Of a stretch of 15,608 nucleotides of DNA, positions 1 to 7,380 are shown in pieces. Below the pieces are notes generated by a model. The model ran no database searches, was not told the origin of the DNA, and saw only the letters and a list, made by a program, of their open reading frames with translations. How positions within the stretch are numbered: the stretch's first letter is position 1; each line of letters starts with the position of its first letter. Source of the stretch: an uncultured Ruminococcus sp. (GTDB lineage Bacteria > Bacillota > Clostridia > Oscillospirales > Ruminococcaceae); assembly GCA_900545125.1 (NCBI GenBank), contig UQXS01000030.1, positions 1 through 15,608 on the forward strand. Reading direction: 5' to 3'. The position numbers and the translations under genes were made by a program.

Positions 1-100
1 GGAAAATTCAGCTCTGACCGTATTCGCTGATATTTCAATATTATATCTTCCAGACGTTTTTCGCATAGTCAGCGATTGTACGGTCAGAGCTGAATTTTCC
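1..100. repeat. Perfect 22-bp inverted repeat around the glgP stop codon
   Basis: Bases 1-22 are the exact reverse complement of bases 79-100. A further 7-bp pairing (24-30 with 69-75) follows after a small internal loop, so the structure extends inward. The right arm lies inside the last codons of glgP (residues GKFSSDR). The left arm lies downstream of the glgP stop and, read on the plus strand in the same phase, spells GKFSSDRIR then a stop. In a minus-strand RNA this would be a long stem with a loop holding the stop codon. Because the repeat touches the first base of the window it may extend further left. It may be a 3' hairpin, the end of a second convergent glgP-like copy, or an assembly fold-back. 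The sequence cannot decide. Confidence 0.85.
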
Positions 101-2380
101 TGCATTACACATATTGAGCCACTGCTTACGTGCAAATGCAATACGGTCTGCACTGTAGTCATTGATGCAGCGGAGTTTTGCTTCAACGTAGCTTCTGAGA
201 TCACCAAGCAGGTAATAGTGATCCGGCTTATGCCAGCTTGCACCGTCAAGAAGAGACGTATACAACTCTCGGAAATCACCGCTGCCGCCGTCAGAAACAC
301 TTCCGTCAATAAGAGACGAAACAACCTTGCGTATCATAAGATCTCCGGCGAATACGGCACGGCTGTCGTATTCCGGAACTATCTTTTCAAGCTCTTCAAC
401 CCTTGCACCGAAGATATAATTGTTTTCTTCTCCGGCTTCCTGAACTATCTCGATATTTGCTCCGTCATATGTTCCCAGAGTTACAGCACCGTTGAGCATG
501 AGCTTCATGTTGCCGGTACCTGAAGCCTCCGTTCCGGCTGTGGATATCTGCTCGGAAACATCTGCGGCTGCAACCAGTTTTTCAGCGTAGGAAACGTTGT
601 AATTCTGCACAAAAACTACCTTGATAAGATCTTTCGTTTCCGGATCGGAAGAAACTATTCTGCCAATCTCGTTTATATATTTGATTATAGCCTTTGCACG
701 CTTATATCCGGGAGCAGATTTTGCACCAAATATAAATGTGGTTGGTGTGAAATTCTTTATGCTGCCGTCTTTGATTCCATAGTATATCCACAAAATTGAG
801 AAAGCATTGAGCAGCTGTCTCTTATATTCATGCAGACGCTTTATCTGAATATCGTAAACTGATGCAGGATTGATTTCCACATTATCGTGTTCTCTGATAA
901 ATCCGGCAAGCTGAGTTTTTTTCTCCTGCTTGATATCAATAAATCTGCGAAGAATCGCTTCATCATCGGCATACTTTTTCAGTTCTTTAAGCATATCAAG
1001 GTCAACCGTCCATTTATCCGTTCCAAGAAGTTCCGTAATAAGACCGGACAGTTCGCTGTTGCACAAGGCAAGCCACCGCCGCTGAGTTATTCCGTTTGTC
1101 TCATTGAGGAAACGCTCAGGATAGATGCTGTACCAGTCTGCAAGAACGGTATCTTTCAGGATCTGAGTGTGAATCTCTGCCACGCCGTTGATATGACCGG
1201 ATGCATAGCAAGCCATATCTGCCATGTGGATAAGTTCACCCTTGATTATCTTGATATTGCTGATTGTGTCCTTCTGTACGCCTTTGGTGTACATCTCAGC
1301 TATCAGCGATTCATTTATCTGAATAATGATCTCATAAATTCTGGGAAGAAGTTCTTTAACCAGACCTATCCACCATTTTTCAAGAGCCTCCTGCATTACA
1401 GTATGATTTGTATAGTTGAATATCTTTTTTGCCATTTCAAGAGCTTTTTCAAAGGTATATCCCTCATAATCAACAAGCTGACGAATGAGCTCCGGTATTG
1501 AGATAACAGGATGTGTATCGTTAAGCTGAATTGAAATATAATCAGCAAGATTATCAACTGTTCCGAATCTTGCCTTATGTTTTCTGATAATGTCCGTCAG
1601 TGACGCACAGCTAAAGAAATACTGCTGCTTAAGACGAAGCTTTTTGCCCTCGTTGGTATCATCATTTGGATAGAGCACACGGGAAATATCCTCAGCAAAG
1701 ATCTTCTCCTTTGACGCTTCAAGATAGTTCTGATTATTGAATGTCTCGAAATCAAATTCCTTTACCGGCTCAGCCTGCCAGAGACGAAGAGTTCCGATGT
1801 TGTCTGTTTTGCAGCCGAAAATCGGCATATCATACGGAACCGCATAAACAGTCTGACCATTAAAACCAACAAGAACCGCCTCATCTCTGCGCTCAGACCA
1901 GGGGTCGCCGTTTCTTGACCAATCATCTGCCTCCTCACGCTGAAATCCGTCTACAATAGACTGCTTGAAAAGACCATATTTATAGCGGATTCCGTAGCCG
2001 TCAAGGGGCAGATCCAGCGTTGCGGCGCTGTCAAGAAAACAGGCTGCAAGACGTCCAAGACCACCGTTTCCAAGAGCAGCGTCCTCTATTTCTTCAAACT
2101 CGGACATTTCAAACCCGAAATCACTGCGCAGAACCTCTGCAACATCATCGTATATTCCAAGACAGAGCAGATTATTCTGGACAGCTCTGCCCACAAGAAA
2201 TTCCATTGAAAGATATGCCGCACGCCTGCCTGAAAGATGCTTTTCACGGCTTTTCTGCCACTGCTCCGAATACATTTCCATTATGGCTTCGCCAACCGCA
2301 TTGTGAACTTCATACACGGAATCGCCATGCCAGTTTTTCAGCTTTTCGCTTAATTTTTCCTTTAATACATTCTTATCCAT
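41..2380 (-). CDS. glgP: Glycogen/maltodextrin phosphorylase (GT35, PLP-dependent)
   Basis: Cytosolic enzyme that releases glucose-1-phosphate from the non-reducing ends of glycogen or maltodextrin using inorganic phosphate. The 779-residue product is full length, slightly shorter than the roughly 800-residue relatives. Family blocks are in order: ALGNGGLGRLAACFLDS, GYGIRYKYGLFKQ, QLNDTHPV, NYTNHTV, TNGITQRRWL, QIKRLHEYKRQ and EASGTGNMKLMLNGA. The last block carries the pyridoxal-phosphate lysine at about residue 626. An in-frame ATG at 2401 overlaps the malQ stop, but GGAGG at 2390-2394 lies nine bases before the ATG at 2380, so the start is placed there. The gene follows malQ with a 17-nt gap and is the last gene of an apparent DUF1963-malQ-glgP operon. 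MalQ lengthens or rearranges short dextrins so that the phosphorylase can attack them. The 3' end lies in a perfect inverted repeat. Confidence 0.97.
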   Translation of the reverse strand: MDKNVLKEKLSEKLKNWHGDSVYEVHNAVGEAIMEMYSEQWQKSREKHLSGRRAAYLSMEFLVGRAVQNNLLCLGIYDDVAEVLRSDFGFEMSEFEEIEDAALGNGGLGRLAACFLDSAATLDLPLDGYGIRYKYGLFKQSIVDGFQREEADDWSRNGDPWSERRDEAVLVGFNGQTVYAVPYDMPIFGCKTDNIGTLRLWQAEPVKEFDFETFNNQNYLEASKEKIFAEDISRVLYPNDDTNEGKKLRLKQQYFFSCASLTDIIRKHKARFGTVDNLADYISIQLNDTHPVISIPELIRQLVDYEGYTFEKALEMAKKIFNYTNHTVMQEALEKWWIGLVKELLPRIYEIIIQINESLIAEMYTKGVQKDTISNIKIIKGELIHMADMACYASGHINGVAEIHTQILKDTVLADWYSIYPERFLNETNGITQRRWLALCNSELSGLITELLGTDKWTVDLDMLKELKKYADDEAILRRFIDIKQEKKTQLAGFIREHDNVEINPASVYDIQIKRLHEYKRQLLNAFSILWIYYGIKDGSIKNFTPTTFIFGAKSAPGYKRAKAIIKYINEIGRIVSSDPETKDLIKVVFVQNYNVSYAEKLVAAADVSEQISTAGTEASGTGNMKLMLNGAVTLGTYDGANIEIVQEAGEENNYIFGARVEELEKIVPEYDSRAVFAGDLMIRKVVSSLIDGSVSDGGSGDFRELYTSLLDGASWHKPDHYYLLGDLRSYVEAKLRCINDYSADRIAFARKQWLNMCNAGKFSSDRTIADYAKNVWKI

Positions 2381-2389
2381 TTTATCAGA

Positions 2390-2394
2390 CCTCC
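2390..2394 (-). promoter_or_regulatory. Ribosome binding site deciding the glgP start
   Basis: GGAGG on the minus strand, nine bases before ATG 2380 and overlapping the end of malQ. It lies inside the longer ORF that would start at 2401, which favours the shorter glgP start. Confidence 0.8.
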
Positions 2395-2397
2395 GTA

Positions 2398-3870
2398 TCA
2401 TCTGTTATATATTTTATTAAGCTTTTTAATTCTTTTAGCAAGCTCCGGCGTAAAATCGCTTTCTTTCGTCCGGAACTGCCAGTTGCAGCCAAGAGTTGAC
2501 GGCGTATTCATTCTGCCATCAGGGGGACTGTCCAGAAAATCCTGAATCTGAGCCACTGCAACTTCCGCAACGCTCGACCAGGCTGCTCGTATAACAGCAG
2601 GTGCAATTTCTTTTTTCTTTTTTACATTAAGATACTTCTTTGTAAATTTCAGTGATTTTGTATCCATTTTTTCTATCCATCCGCTGAGAGTTTCATTGTC
2701 ATGAGTGCCCGTATATGCATAACAGTTTGTGCCGGTAAAATTGTGAGGAAGATGCTCATTTTCTCCGTCGCTGAATCCGAACTGGAGAACCTTCATTCCG
2801 GGATATCCGCATTTATCCAGCATTTCACGAACCTCCGGAGTGATAAATCCAAGATCTTCGGCGATTATATTCAGCTTGCCCAGCTTCTCTTCTGCAAGGC
2901 AGAAAAGTTCGTAGTTCGGACCTTTTTTCCACTCGCCTACCGTAGCGTCCTTGTTGCCGTATGGAATCGTGTAATAACTTTCAAAGCCACGAAAATGATC
3001 GATACGGACAATATCATAGAGCTGTGAAGCGGATCTTATGCGGTCTATCCACCACTCATATCCTGTTTTCTTATGATACTCCCAGTCGTACAGCGGATTG
3101 CCCCAAAGCTGCCCTGTCGGTGAAAAATCATCGGGAGGACAGCCGGCAACAGCAACGGGACGATGTTTTCTGTCAAACCAGAAGAGCTTGTGATTTCCCC
3201 AAGCCTCAACGCTGTCCAAAGCGCAGTATATCGGAATGTCACCTATAATCTCAATGCCATTATCGTTTGCATATTTTTTCAGTTCGTGCCACTGACGACT
3301 GAACTCAAACTGGATAAATTTATAAAATCCAATTTCTTTTTTAAGTTCCTTTTTAGCTTCGGCAACAGCTTTCGGCTTGTGCATAGCTATGTCGTTTTCC
3401 CACTCATACCAGGCTTTTCCGTCATGTGCGAACTTCAGAGCCATGAAAAGACTGTATTCTTCAAGCCAATGTTTATTTGCATCGCAGAATTTACGGTATT
3501 GCGGAAATTTAGACGCCCTGAATCTTGAATAAGCTATCCTGAGCACATCAAAGCAATGATTCCAAATAATGCTGTAATCGACCTTGTCCGGTTCGCTGTC
3601 CCAGACAATTGAAGCGAATTCGTCATGTTCCAGAAGTCCGTCTCCCTCCAGGATCTCAAAATCAATGAAGTACGGATTTCCGGCATTTACCGAGAAGGAC
3701 TGATACGGCGAATCGCCGTAGCTTGTAGGAGAAAGGGGCAGAATCTGCCAGCATTTCACCCCGGATTTTTTCAGAAAATCAACAAATTCAAAGGCATGAC
3801 GCCCCATTTTACCTATTCCGTACTCTGACGGCAAACTTGAAATATGCATCAATATGCAGCTTTTTCTCAT
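2398..3870 (-). CDS. malQ: 4-alpha-glucanotransferase (amylomaltase, GH77)
   Basis: Transfers alpha-1,4-glucan segments between maltodextrins and releases glucose; acts in the cytosol in glycogen and maltodextrin turnover. The 490-residue length is typical of the short bacterial amylomaltases. The N-terminus has the family signature HISSLPSEYGIG, then WQILPLSPTSYGDSPYQSFS with GNPYFID. The catalytic nucleophile is Asp291 in RIDHFRGF, the acid/base is Glu338 in IIAEDLG, and the third acid is Asp391 in GTHDNET. The 250s-type loop region reads PPDDFSPTGQLWGNPLYDW. The C-terminus has DGRMNTPST and a final tryptophan block. An AGAGGTG ribosome binding site precedes ATG 3870. The stop lies 17 nt before glgP, and the DUF1963 gene ends 26 nt upstream with no promoter evident between them, so the three are probably co-transcribed. 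Confidence 0.97.
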   Translation of the reverse strand: MRKSCILMHISSLPSEYGIGKMGRHAFEFVDFLKKSGVKCWQILPLSPTSYGDSPYQSFSVNAGNPYFIDFEILEGDGLLEHDEFASIVWDSEPDKVDYSIIWNHCFDVLRIAYSRFRASKFPQYRKFCDANKHWLEEYSLFMALKFAHDGKAWYEWENDIAMHKPKAVAEAKKELKKEIGFYKFIQFEFSRQWHELKKYANDNGIEIIGDIPIYCALDSVEAWGNHKLFWFDRKHRPVAVAGCPPDDFSPTGQLWGNPLYDWEYHKKTGYEWWIDRIRSASQLYDIVRIDHFRGFESYYTIPYGNKDATVGEWKKGPNYELFCLAEEKLGKLNIIAEDLGFITPEVREMLDKCGYPGMKVLQFGFSDGENEHLPHNFTGTNCYAYTGTHDNETLSGWIEKMDTKSLKFTKKYLNVKKKKEIAPAVIRAAWSSVAEVAVAQIQDFLDSPPDGRMNTPSTLGCNWQFRTKESDFTPELAKRIKKLNKIYNR

Positions 3871-3896
3871 TTTTTTACACCTCTTGTAAATTTATC

Positions 3897-4979
3897 TCAA
3901 TAACATTGCAGAGTTATTTCAGCCCTGTCAAACCGCCTGTTTATGAGATCTTCCTTTTTTATGTAGAAATAAAGACTTCCTCCGTCTCCGAACATAAATC
4001 CGCTGTGTTCTCCCTCAAAAGTGGATAACTGACAAAGCTGTACATAACTTCCGTCAAATTCTTCTGAAAGACCGCACTGTATGCTGTTGGAATATCCGCC
4101 CAGCTTGAAATAATCCTCGCTGTAATCATCAGGGTCATAGCCCAGCAGCTTGTATCTTGCAGCCTCGTATTCCTCATAGCTGTATTTATCTGCCGCTTCC
4201 TCATTATCGTCATATTCCGGAAGATCAGGAGCAGCAAAGAATTTTACGAGCTGTTCGTCTATCACGCAGTTTTCCTCAGCATACCGGAAATAATTTTCTC
4301 CGGCTCCATCCGGAAACTTACAGGGAACAAGTTCCGATATATCGCCGTCATAAAAACTGACAGAATATCCGTTTTCCTCGCTGTCCCACGGTTCATTTTC
4401 AAAATCATAGAAGAAATAAAGCATCCCCTTTTCCGGGAAAATATTATCCTTATCAAAGGGATGAATTTCTTCACAGTTTATCTGCATAAGAAAGGTCAGG
4501 GCATTCCCATCGTTATTCCTGACCCACTGAAAATCAGCAGGAACATGGGGATATCCGCCTATCTTCGAGCATCCGGGATATACCTCTGCTTCTGTCGGTT
4601 CAATATAAATGGCATTCCGATAGTGATTCTCCAATTCTTTCAGCAGAGCTTCGGGAACATCCACACCATCAAGTATCTTCCGGTGCTCCTCTCTTTCCAT
4701 AAGCAGATCATCAGATTCCGAAAGATCAATGGTATCGACCCCCATCATTTCACTTAACTGCTTATTCACATCTCTGAAAATACGCTTCTGATCTTTTTGG
4801 GGCATATTCATGATCTCTGAAATATCGCTGACTCCTGCCATTTCAGCCAGCATCCTGTCAGCGTTATTCATGATCTCCTGCTGAGCGTCGATAGCTTTTT
4901 TTATAAGCTCGTCGTCATCCATGCCCTCGTTTCGCATGATTTCTTCAAGCTGTTTTCTGTAGTCATCATTAAAATCCAT
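3897..4979 (-). CDS. YwqG/DUF1963 family protein with an N-terminal extension
   Basis: The C-terminal 250 residues match the YwqG (DUF1963) family, whose biochemical role is not established. Recognisable blocks are SKIGGYPHVPADFQW (about 138-152), LTFLMQINCEEI (161-172), GMLYFFYDFENEPW (185-198), GGYSNSIQCG (294-303), YVQLCQLST (312-320) and GDGGSLYFYIKKEDL (331-345) near the C-terminus. The first 100 residues are an acidic, helical, methionine-rich extension not typical of the family core, with the imperfectly repeated segments AEMAGVSDISE and SEMMGVDTIDLSE. There is no signal peptide or membrane segment, so it should be cytosolic. ATG 4979 is preceded by a GGAGG site at 4986-4990. It is the first gene upstream of malQ-glgP with a 26-nt gap. 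Family members also occur as putative immunity proteins in toxin systems, but no toxin gene is present here. The family call is firm; the role is unknown. Confidence 0.85.
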   Translation of the reverse strand: MDFNDDYRKQLEEIMRNEGMDDDELIKKAIDAQQEIMNNADRMLAEMAGVSDISEIMNMPQKDQKRIFRDVNKQLSEMMGVDTIDLSESDDLLMEREEHRKILDGVDVPEALLKELENHYRNAIYIEPTEAEVYPGCSKIGGYPHVPADFQWVRNNDGNALTFLMQINCEEIHPFDKDNIFPEKGMLYFFYDFENEPWDSEENGYSVSFYDGDISELVPCKFPDGAGENYFRYAEENCVIDEQLVKFFAAPDLPEYDDNEEAADKYSYEEYEAARYKLLGYDPDDYSEDYFKLGGYSNSIQCGLSEEFDGSYVQLCQLSTFEGEHSGFMFGDGGSLYFYIKKEDLINRRFDRAEITLQCY

Positions 4980-5063
4980 AAACGTCCTCCGTTAAAAAGT
5001 ATATTTTCCAATTATTCGTCAATAATACCTATGATTAATTTTTAAATGAACCGAGGAAATCAT
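4980..5063. promoter_or_regulatory. Divergent intergenic region with short palindrome
   Basis: This 84-base AT-rich gap separates the starts of the DUF1963-malQ-glgP operon and the plus-strand membrane-protein gene, so it should hold promoters for both. I see only weak candidates: TATGAT at 5030-5035 on the plus strand and TTGACG (5022-5017) on the minus strand, neither with a well-placed partner hexamer. A perfect 6+6 bp inverted repeat with a 4-bp spacer lies at 5011-5026 and overlaps the TTGACG box, so it could be an operator. Confidence 0.4.
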
Positions 5064-5462
5064 ATGAAGATCTCACAGTACACTTTTGCCTTTCTCATGG
5101 GCTATTTTATGTATAGTCTCATCGAAATACTTAACCGTGGCTACACCCACTGGACTATGTCGCTGACAGGCGGGGCTATCCTTGCCATTCTATATGGGAT
5201 AAACAGTCACCACGCCATGACTCTTATCAGAAGCTGTTTTATCGGTGCAGTGATAATCACCGCCGTTGAATTTACCGTAGGCGTTTTTGATAATCTCATC
5301 ATGGGCTGGCACGTCTGGGATTACTCAGATATGCCCCTTAATGTTCTGGGACAGATATGCCCCCATTTCACGGTATACTGGTTTTTGCTGTGCATACCTG
5401 CTTACTATCTCTGTATGCTGATAAGGACAAGATTCACTAATATCCCTCTTGACAAAGTCTGA
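5064..5462 (+). CDS. Small four-helix membrane protein, PF06541-like (putative ABC-transporter type IV family)
   Basis: A 132-residue integral membrane protein with four hydrophobic segments at about residues 6-24, 33-46, 56-76 and 103-121. The conserved segment after helix 3, with GW.VWDYS, P.N..GQICP and a following F..YW, is characteristic of the family often annotated as putative ABC transporter permease (PF06541). No ATPase partner is encoded nearby, and transport has not been shown for this family as far as I know. An in-frame ATG exists at 5046, but GAGG at 5053-5056 lies seven bases before ATG 5064, so this start is preferred. It is the only confident plus-strand gene in the window. 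Its 3' end overlaps the 3' end of the convergent lipase gene by 26 bases, and no terminator is visible after it. Confidence 0.85.
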   Translation: MKISQYTFAFLMGYFMYSLIEILNRGYTHWTMSLTGGAILAILYGINSHHAMTLIRSCFIGAVIITAVEFTVGVFDNLIMGWHVWDYSDMPLNVLGQICPHFTVYWFLLCIPAYYLCMLIRTRFTNIPLDKV

Positions 5463-6768
5463 AAAGCATATCAACGTAAAATTCTCTCACATCAAATCCA
5501 TTGATATTTTCACGGTTAAGATCTATTACATCCCCGTGGCTTATCCCTCTTTTGGATGTGGGACGAATAAGGCGGTATTCACCATGAACGGCAGATCTTT
5601 CCCAGACAAGACCGTCATTTTCACCGTTCAGCTTTTTTATCATTTTATATCCGATATTAAGCGGAAAACCGGCAGATGAAGCCGAACGCATCACTGTCAT
5701 AACACTTCTGTAGGATACAAGCGGAGAATCCGGCATTTCCTCATCATATTTTCCGGCACGAACAGCGCTGAGATCATATACTCCAGCCATAAAGTCGGGA
5801 TTTTCGTCGCCAAGCTTTGAAAAAATCCCGTTATACCTTTTAGCTATAAATGCAACAATAGAAGAAGGAATCTTATTAAGAAGACTATCAACCATATCGC
5901 ACCCCTTATGCGGAGTATTTATCGTTGTAAGGGTTGCAACGTATTTATCCATTCCAAGACAGCTTATTGCGTAGCGGCTGTCCAGTCCGCCCTTTGAATG
6001 AGCGATAATGTTAACCTTCTCTGCGCCGGTTTCTTCAATAACCTTCAGAATTGTTCTGCGAATCTCTTCTGCACTTCTTGCAACCGAACTGGATGACTGC
6101 TGTTTTCCATAATAAACCTCTGCGCCATTACGAACAAGCGCTGACGGAATTCTTCCCCAATAGTTAAAAAACTGCCAATCACGGAAAAAAATCCCATGAA
6201 CCAGAATAATGGGATATTTGGTATGGCAAATCTCACATTCGGCACGGGCGTTTTCAAGCTCTATTCTATCTCTTTCAACAATATATTCGCATCTTGCAGT
6301 TTTGTAAAATCTTCTGACGACCAAAAGATTAACGATAGGAAACCACCAGAAGCAAATCATCAGAACATGATCTTTAATTCTAATCTGCCTTGAATTCAAA
6401 ACTATGCGTATAATTCCGGCAAGCATTAATATCCCAATAGCAATAACCGGCATAACAACTGCAAAAACAGCATTGATTACGCCGCTATGAAGTTTTTTCG
6501 CAAAGAAAAGTGTAAGTATAACAAATTCAGCAACAATGGAAAATGCTGAAAGCTGAACAATACATATGCCTCTGTTAAGCCGCCTGAGTTTTTTATTATT
6601 GGATTTTTCTTTTCCTTTTCTGAAAATTATAAATAAATAAACAATTGAAAATAAAATCGTAAGCGCAATTTTTGGTGCAGTACTCAGCAGAGATACATTC
6701 CATAATGGAATCAGACTGCAAAAAATCAAAAGAGCGATTAACTCTAAAACAAATTTACATATTTTCAT
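5437..6768 (-). CDS. Membrane-anchored alpha/beta-hydrolase, family I-type lipase/esterase
   Basis: A 443-residue protein whose first 155 residues form about five hydrophobic helices (roughly 5-27, 33-50, 68-90, 97-123, 134-151), followed by a hydrolase domain. The oxyanion segment is YPIILVHGIFFRDW (about 185-198). The nucleophile elbow is AHSKGG with Ser258; alanine replaces the usual first glycine of GxSxG. The rest of the triad is probably Asp385 in NGENDGLV and His411 in ISHGDVIDL. TTINTPHKG and VNIIAHSKGGLDSRY resemble Pseudomonas/Burkholderia-type triacylglycerol lipases, but those are secreted and lack this multi-helix anchor. The substrate is unknown, perhaps membrane lipids or acyl esters. 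A weak AGGA site lies just before ATG 6768, immediately after a terminator hairpin. The 3' end overlaps the convergent plus-strand gene. Confidence 0.9.
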   Translation of the reverse strand: MKICKFVLELIALLIFCSLIPLWNVSLLSTAPKIALTILFSIVYLFIIFRKGKEKSNNKKLRRLNRGICIVQLSAFSIVAEFVILTLFFAKKLHSGVINAVFAVVMPVIAIGILMLAGIIRIVLNSRQIRIKDHVLMICFWWFPIVNLLVVRRFYKTARCEYIVERDRIELENARAECEICHTKYPIILVHGIFFRDWQFFNYWGRIPSALVRNGAEVYYGKQQSSSSVARSAEEIRRTILKVIEETGAEKVNIIAHSKGGLDSRYAISCLGMDKYVATLTTINTPHKGCDMVDSLLNKIPSSIVAFIAKRYNGIFSKLGDENPDFMAGVYDLSAVRAGKYDEEMPDSPLVSYRSVMTVMRSASSAGFPLNIGYKMIKKLNGENDGLVWERSAVHGEYRLIRPTSKRGISHGDVIDLNRENINGFDVREFYVDMLFRLCQEGY

Positions 6769-6776
6769 ATTTTTCC

Positions 6777-6813
6777 TAAAAAACAGGCTGTTCTGTTTTT
6801 TCCAGAACAGCCT
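6777..6813 (-). terminator. Intrinsic terminator after the zinc-ribbon gene
   Basis: A perfect 11-bp stem (6785-6795 with 6803-6813) with a 7-base loop is followed on the minus strand by a run of six T (6783-6778). It starts 12 bases after the stop codon of the zinc-ribbon gene. Its T-run ends right at the AGGA ribosome binding site of the downstream lipase gene, nine bases from the lipase ATG, so lipase mRNA would need read-through or a start within the hairpin. On the plus strand the hairpin has only three T after it. Confidence 0.9.
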
Positions 6814-6825
6814 TTCATTGTGAGA

Positions 6826-7260
6826 TTAATAGTTCTTATTTGAATCTGCGTTGAAGAAATTATTGCTGCTTTCTGTATAGTAATCATTAGCTTCAAGTGA
6901 CAGAAAATCCTCATCCTCGATATCAGGAAGTCTTGCGCCGCAGCGACCGCAGAACTGGAAACGATCATTAACTTCTGCATCGCACTTAGGGCAGATCTTA
7001 TAACCTCTGATCTGATTCAGCTCATATCTCATTTTCTTTATTCTTCTGCGTCTCTGATCTATATCGTCACAAAGCAGTTTAAGCTGTGCCGGATCATCGT
7101 TAGGATTCTTGTAATATTTCTTACCGATATCAGTAAAAATTTCAACAATTCTTTCTTCTTCGTAAAGAATCTTTCTCTTGAGGTTATTGCCCTCTGAAAT
7201 ATTCTTTGCCTTTTCGGAAACTCCTCTGCTTGCATCATTAAATTTATCGAGAAGACCCAT
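6826..7260 (-). CDS. Small zinc-ribbon protein with coiled-coil N-terminal half
   Basis: A 144-residue cytosolic protein of unknown function. Residues 1-85 are charged and helical (MGLLDKFNDASRGVSEKAKN start, later DDIDQRRRRIKKMRYELNQIR), probably a coiled coil. Residues 90-107 form a zinc ribbon, CPKC then CGRC (Cys90, Cys93, Cys104, Cys107). The last 35 residues are acidic and low in complexity. Zinc-ribbon proteins of this layout are common and poorly characterised in Clostridia; the GLLDKF start suits a small helix-plus-ribbon domain. AGGAG lies nine bases before ATG 7260. The gene has its own near-consensus promoter at 7304-7333 and its own terminator, so it is probably a strongly expressed single gene with possible read-through to the lipase gene. 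Confidence 0.85.
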   Translation of the reverse strand: MGLLDKFNDASRGVSEKAKNISEGNNLKRKILYEEERIVEIFTDIGKKYYKNPNDDPAQLKLLCDDIDQRRRRIKKMRYELNQIRGYKICPKCDAEVNDRFQFCGRCGARLPDIEDEDFLSLEANDYYTESSNNFFNADSNKNY

Positions 7261-7303
7261 TGTACATCACTCCTGTCGGAAAATCTATAAATATTATATA
7301 TTT

Positions 7304-7333
7304 ATTATACAACATTCAGGTTATTATTGTCAA
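7304..7333 (-). promoter_or_regulatory. Sigma-A-type promoter of the zinc-ribbon gene
   Basis: On the minus strand TTGACA (7333-7328) and TATAAT (7309-7304) are separated by 18 bases, both hexamers matching the vegetative consensus exactly. Transcription would start near 7297, giving a leader of about 35 bases before ATG 7260. The -35 box lies in one arm of a hyphenated inverted repeat (7326-7369). Confidence 0.88.
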
Positions 7334-7369
7334 GCGTTTTCAAAATAAATTTAAATACGCAGCGACAAT
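7326..7369. repeat. Hyphenated inverted repeat overlapping a -35 box
   Basis: ATTGTC (7326-7331) and GCGT (7334-7337) are mirrored by ACGC (7357-7360) and GACAAT (7364-7369), giving 6+4 bp of dyad symmetry around a 19-base AT-rich centre, with a 2- versus 3-base offset. The left arm includes the -35 box of the zinc-ribbon promoter, so it could be an operator. As an RNA hairpin it could be a weak end for the upstream eight-gene operon, but it lacks a T-run. Confidence 0.45.
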
Positions 7370-7380
7370 TTGTGAATTAT

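Noticed and set aside
887..1501. Plus-strand ORF of 204 codons opposite glgP
   Set aside because: It lies fully antisense to a conserved coding region, and its translation shows no recognisable domain or ribosome binding site.
4805..4880. 13-base direct repeat (TATTCATGATCTC-like) in the DUF1963 gene
   Set aside because: It encodes the short EIMN pieces in two places and is better explained by the protein repeat than by a DNA element.
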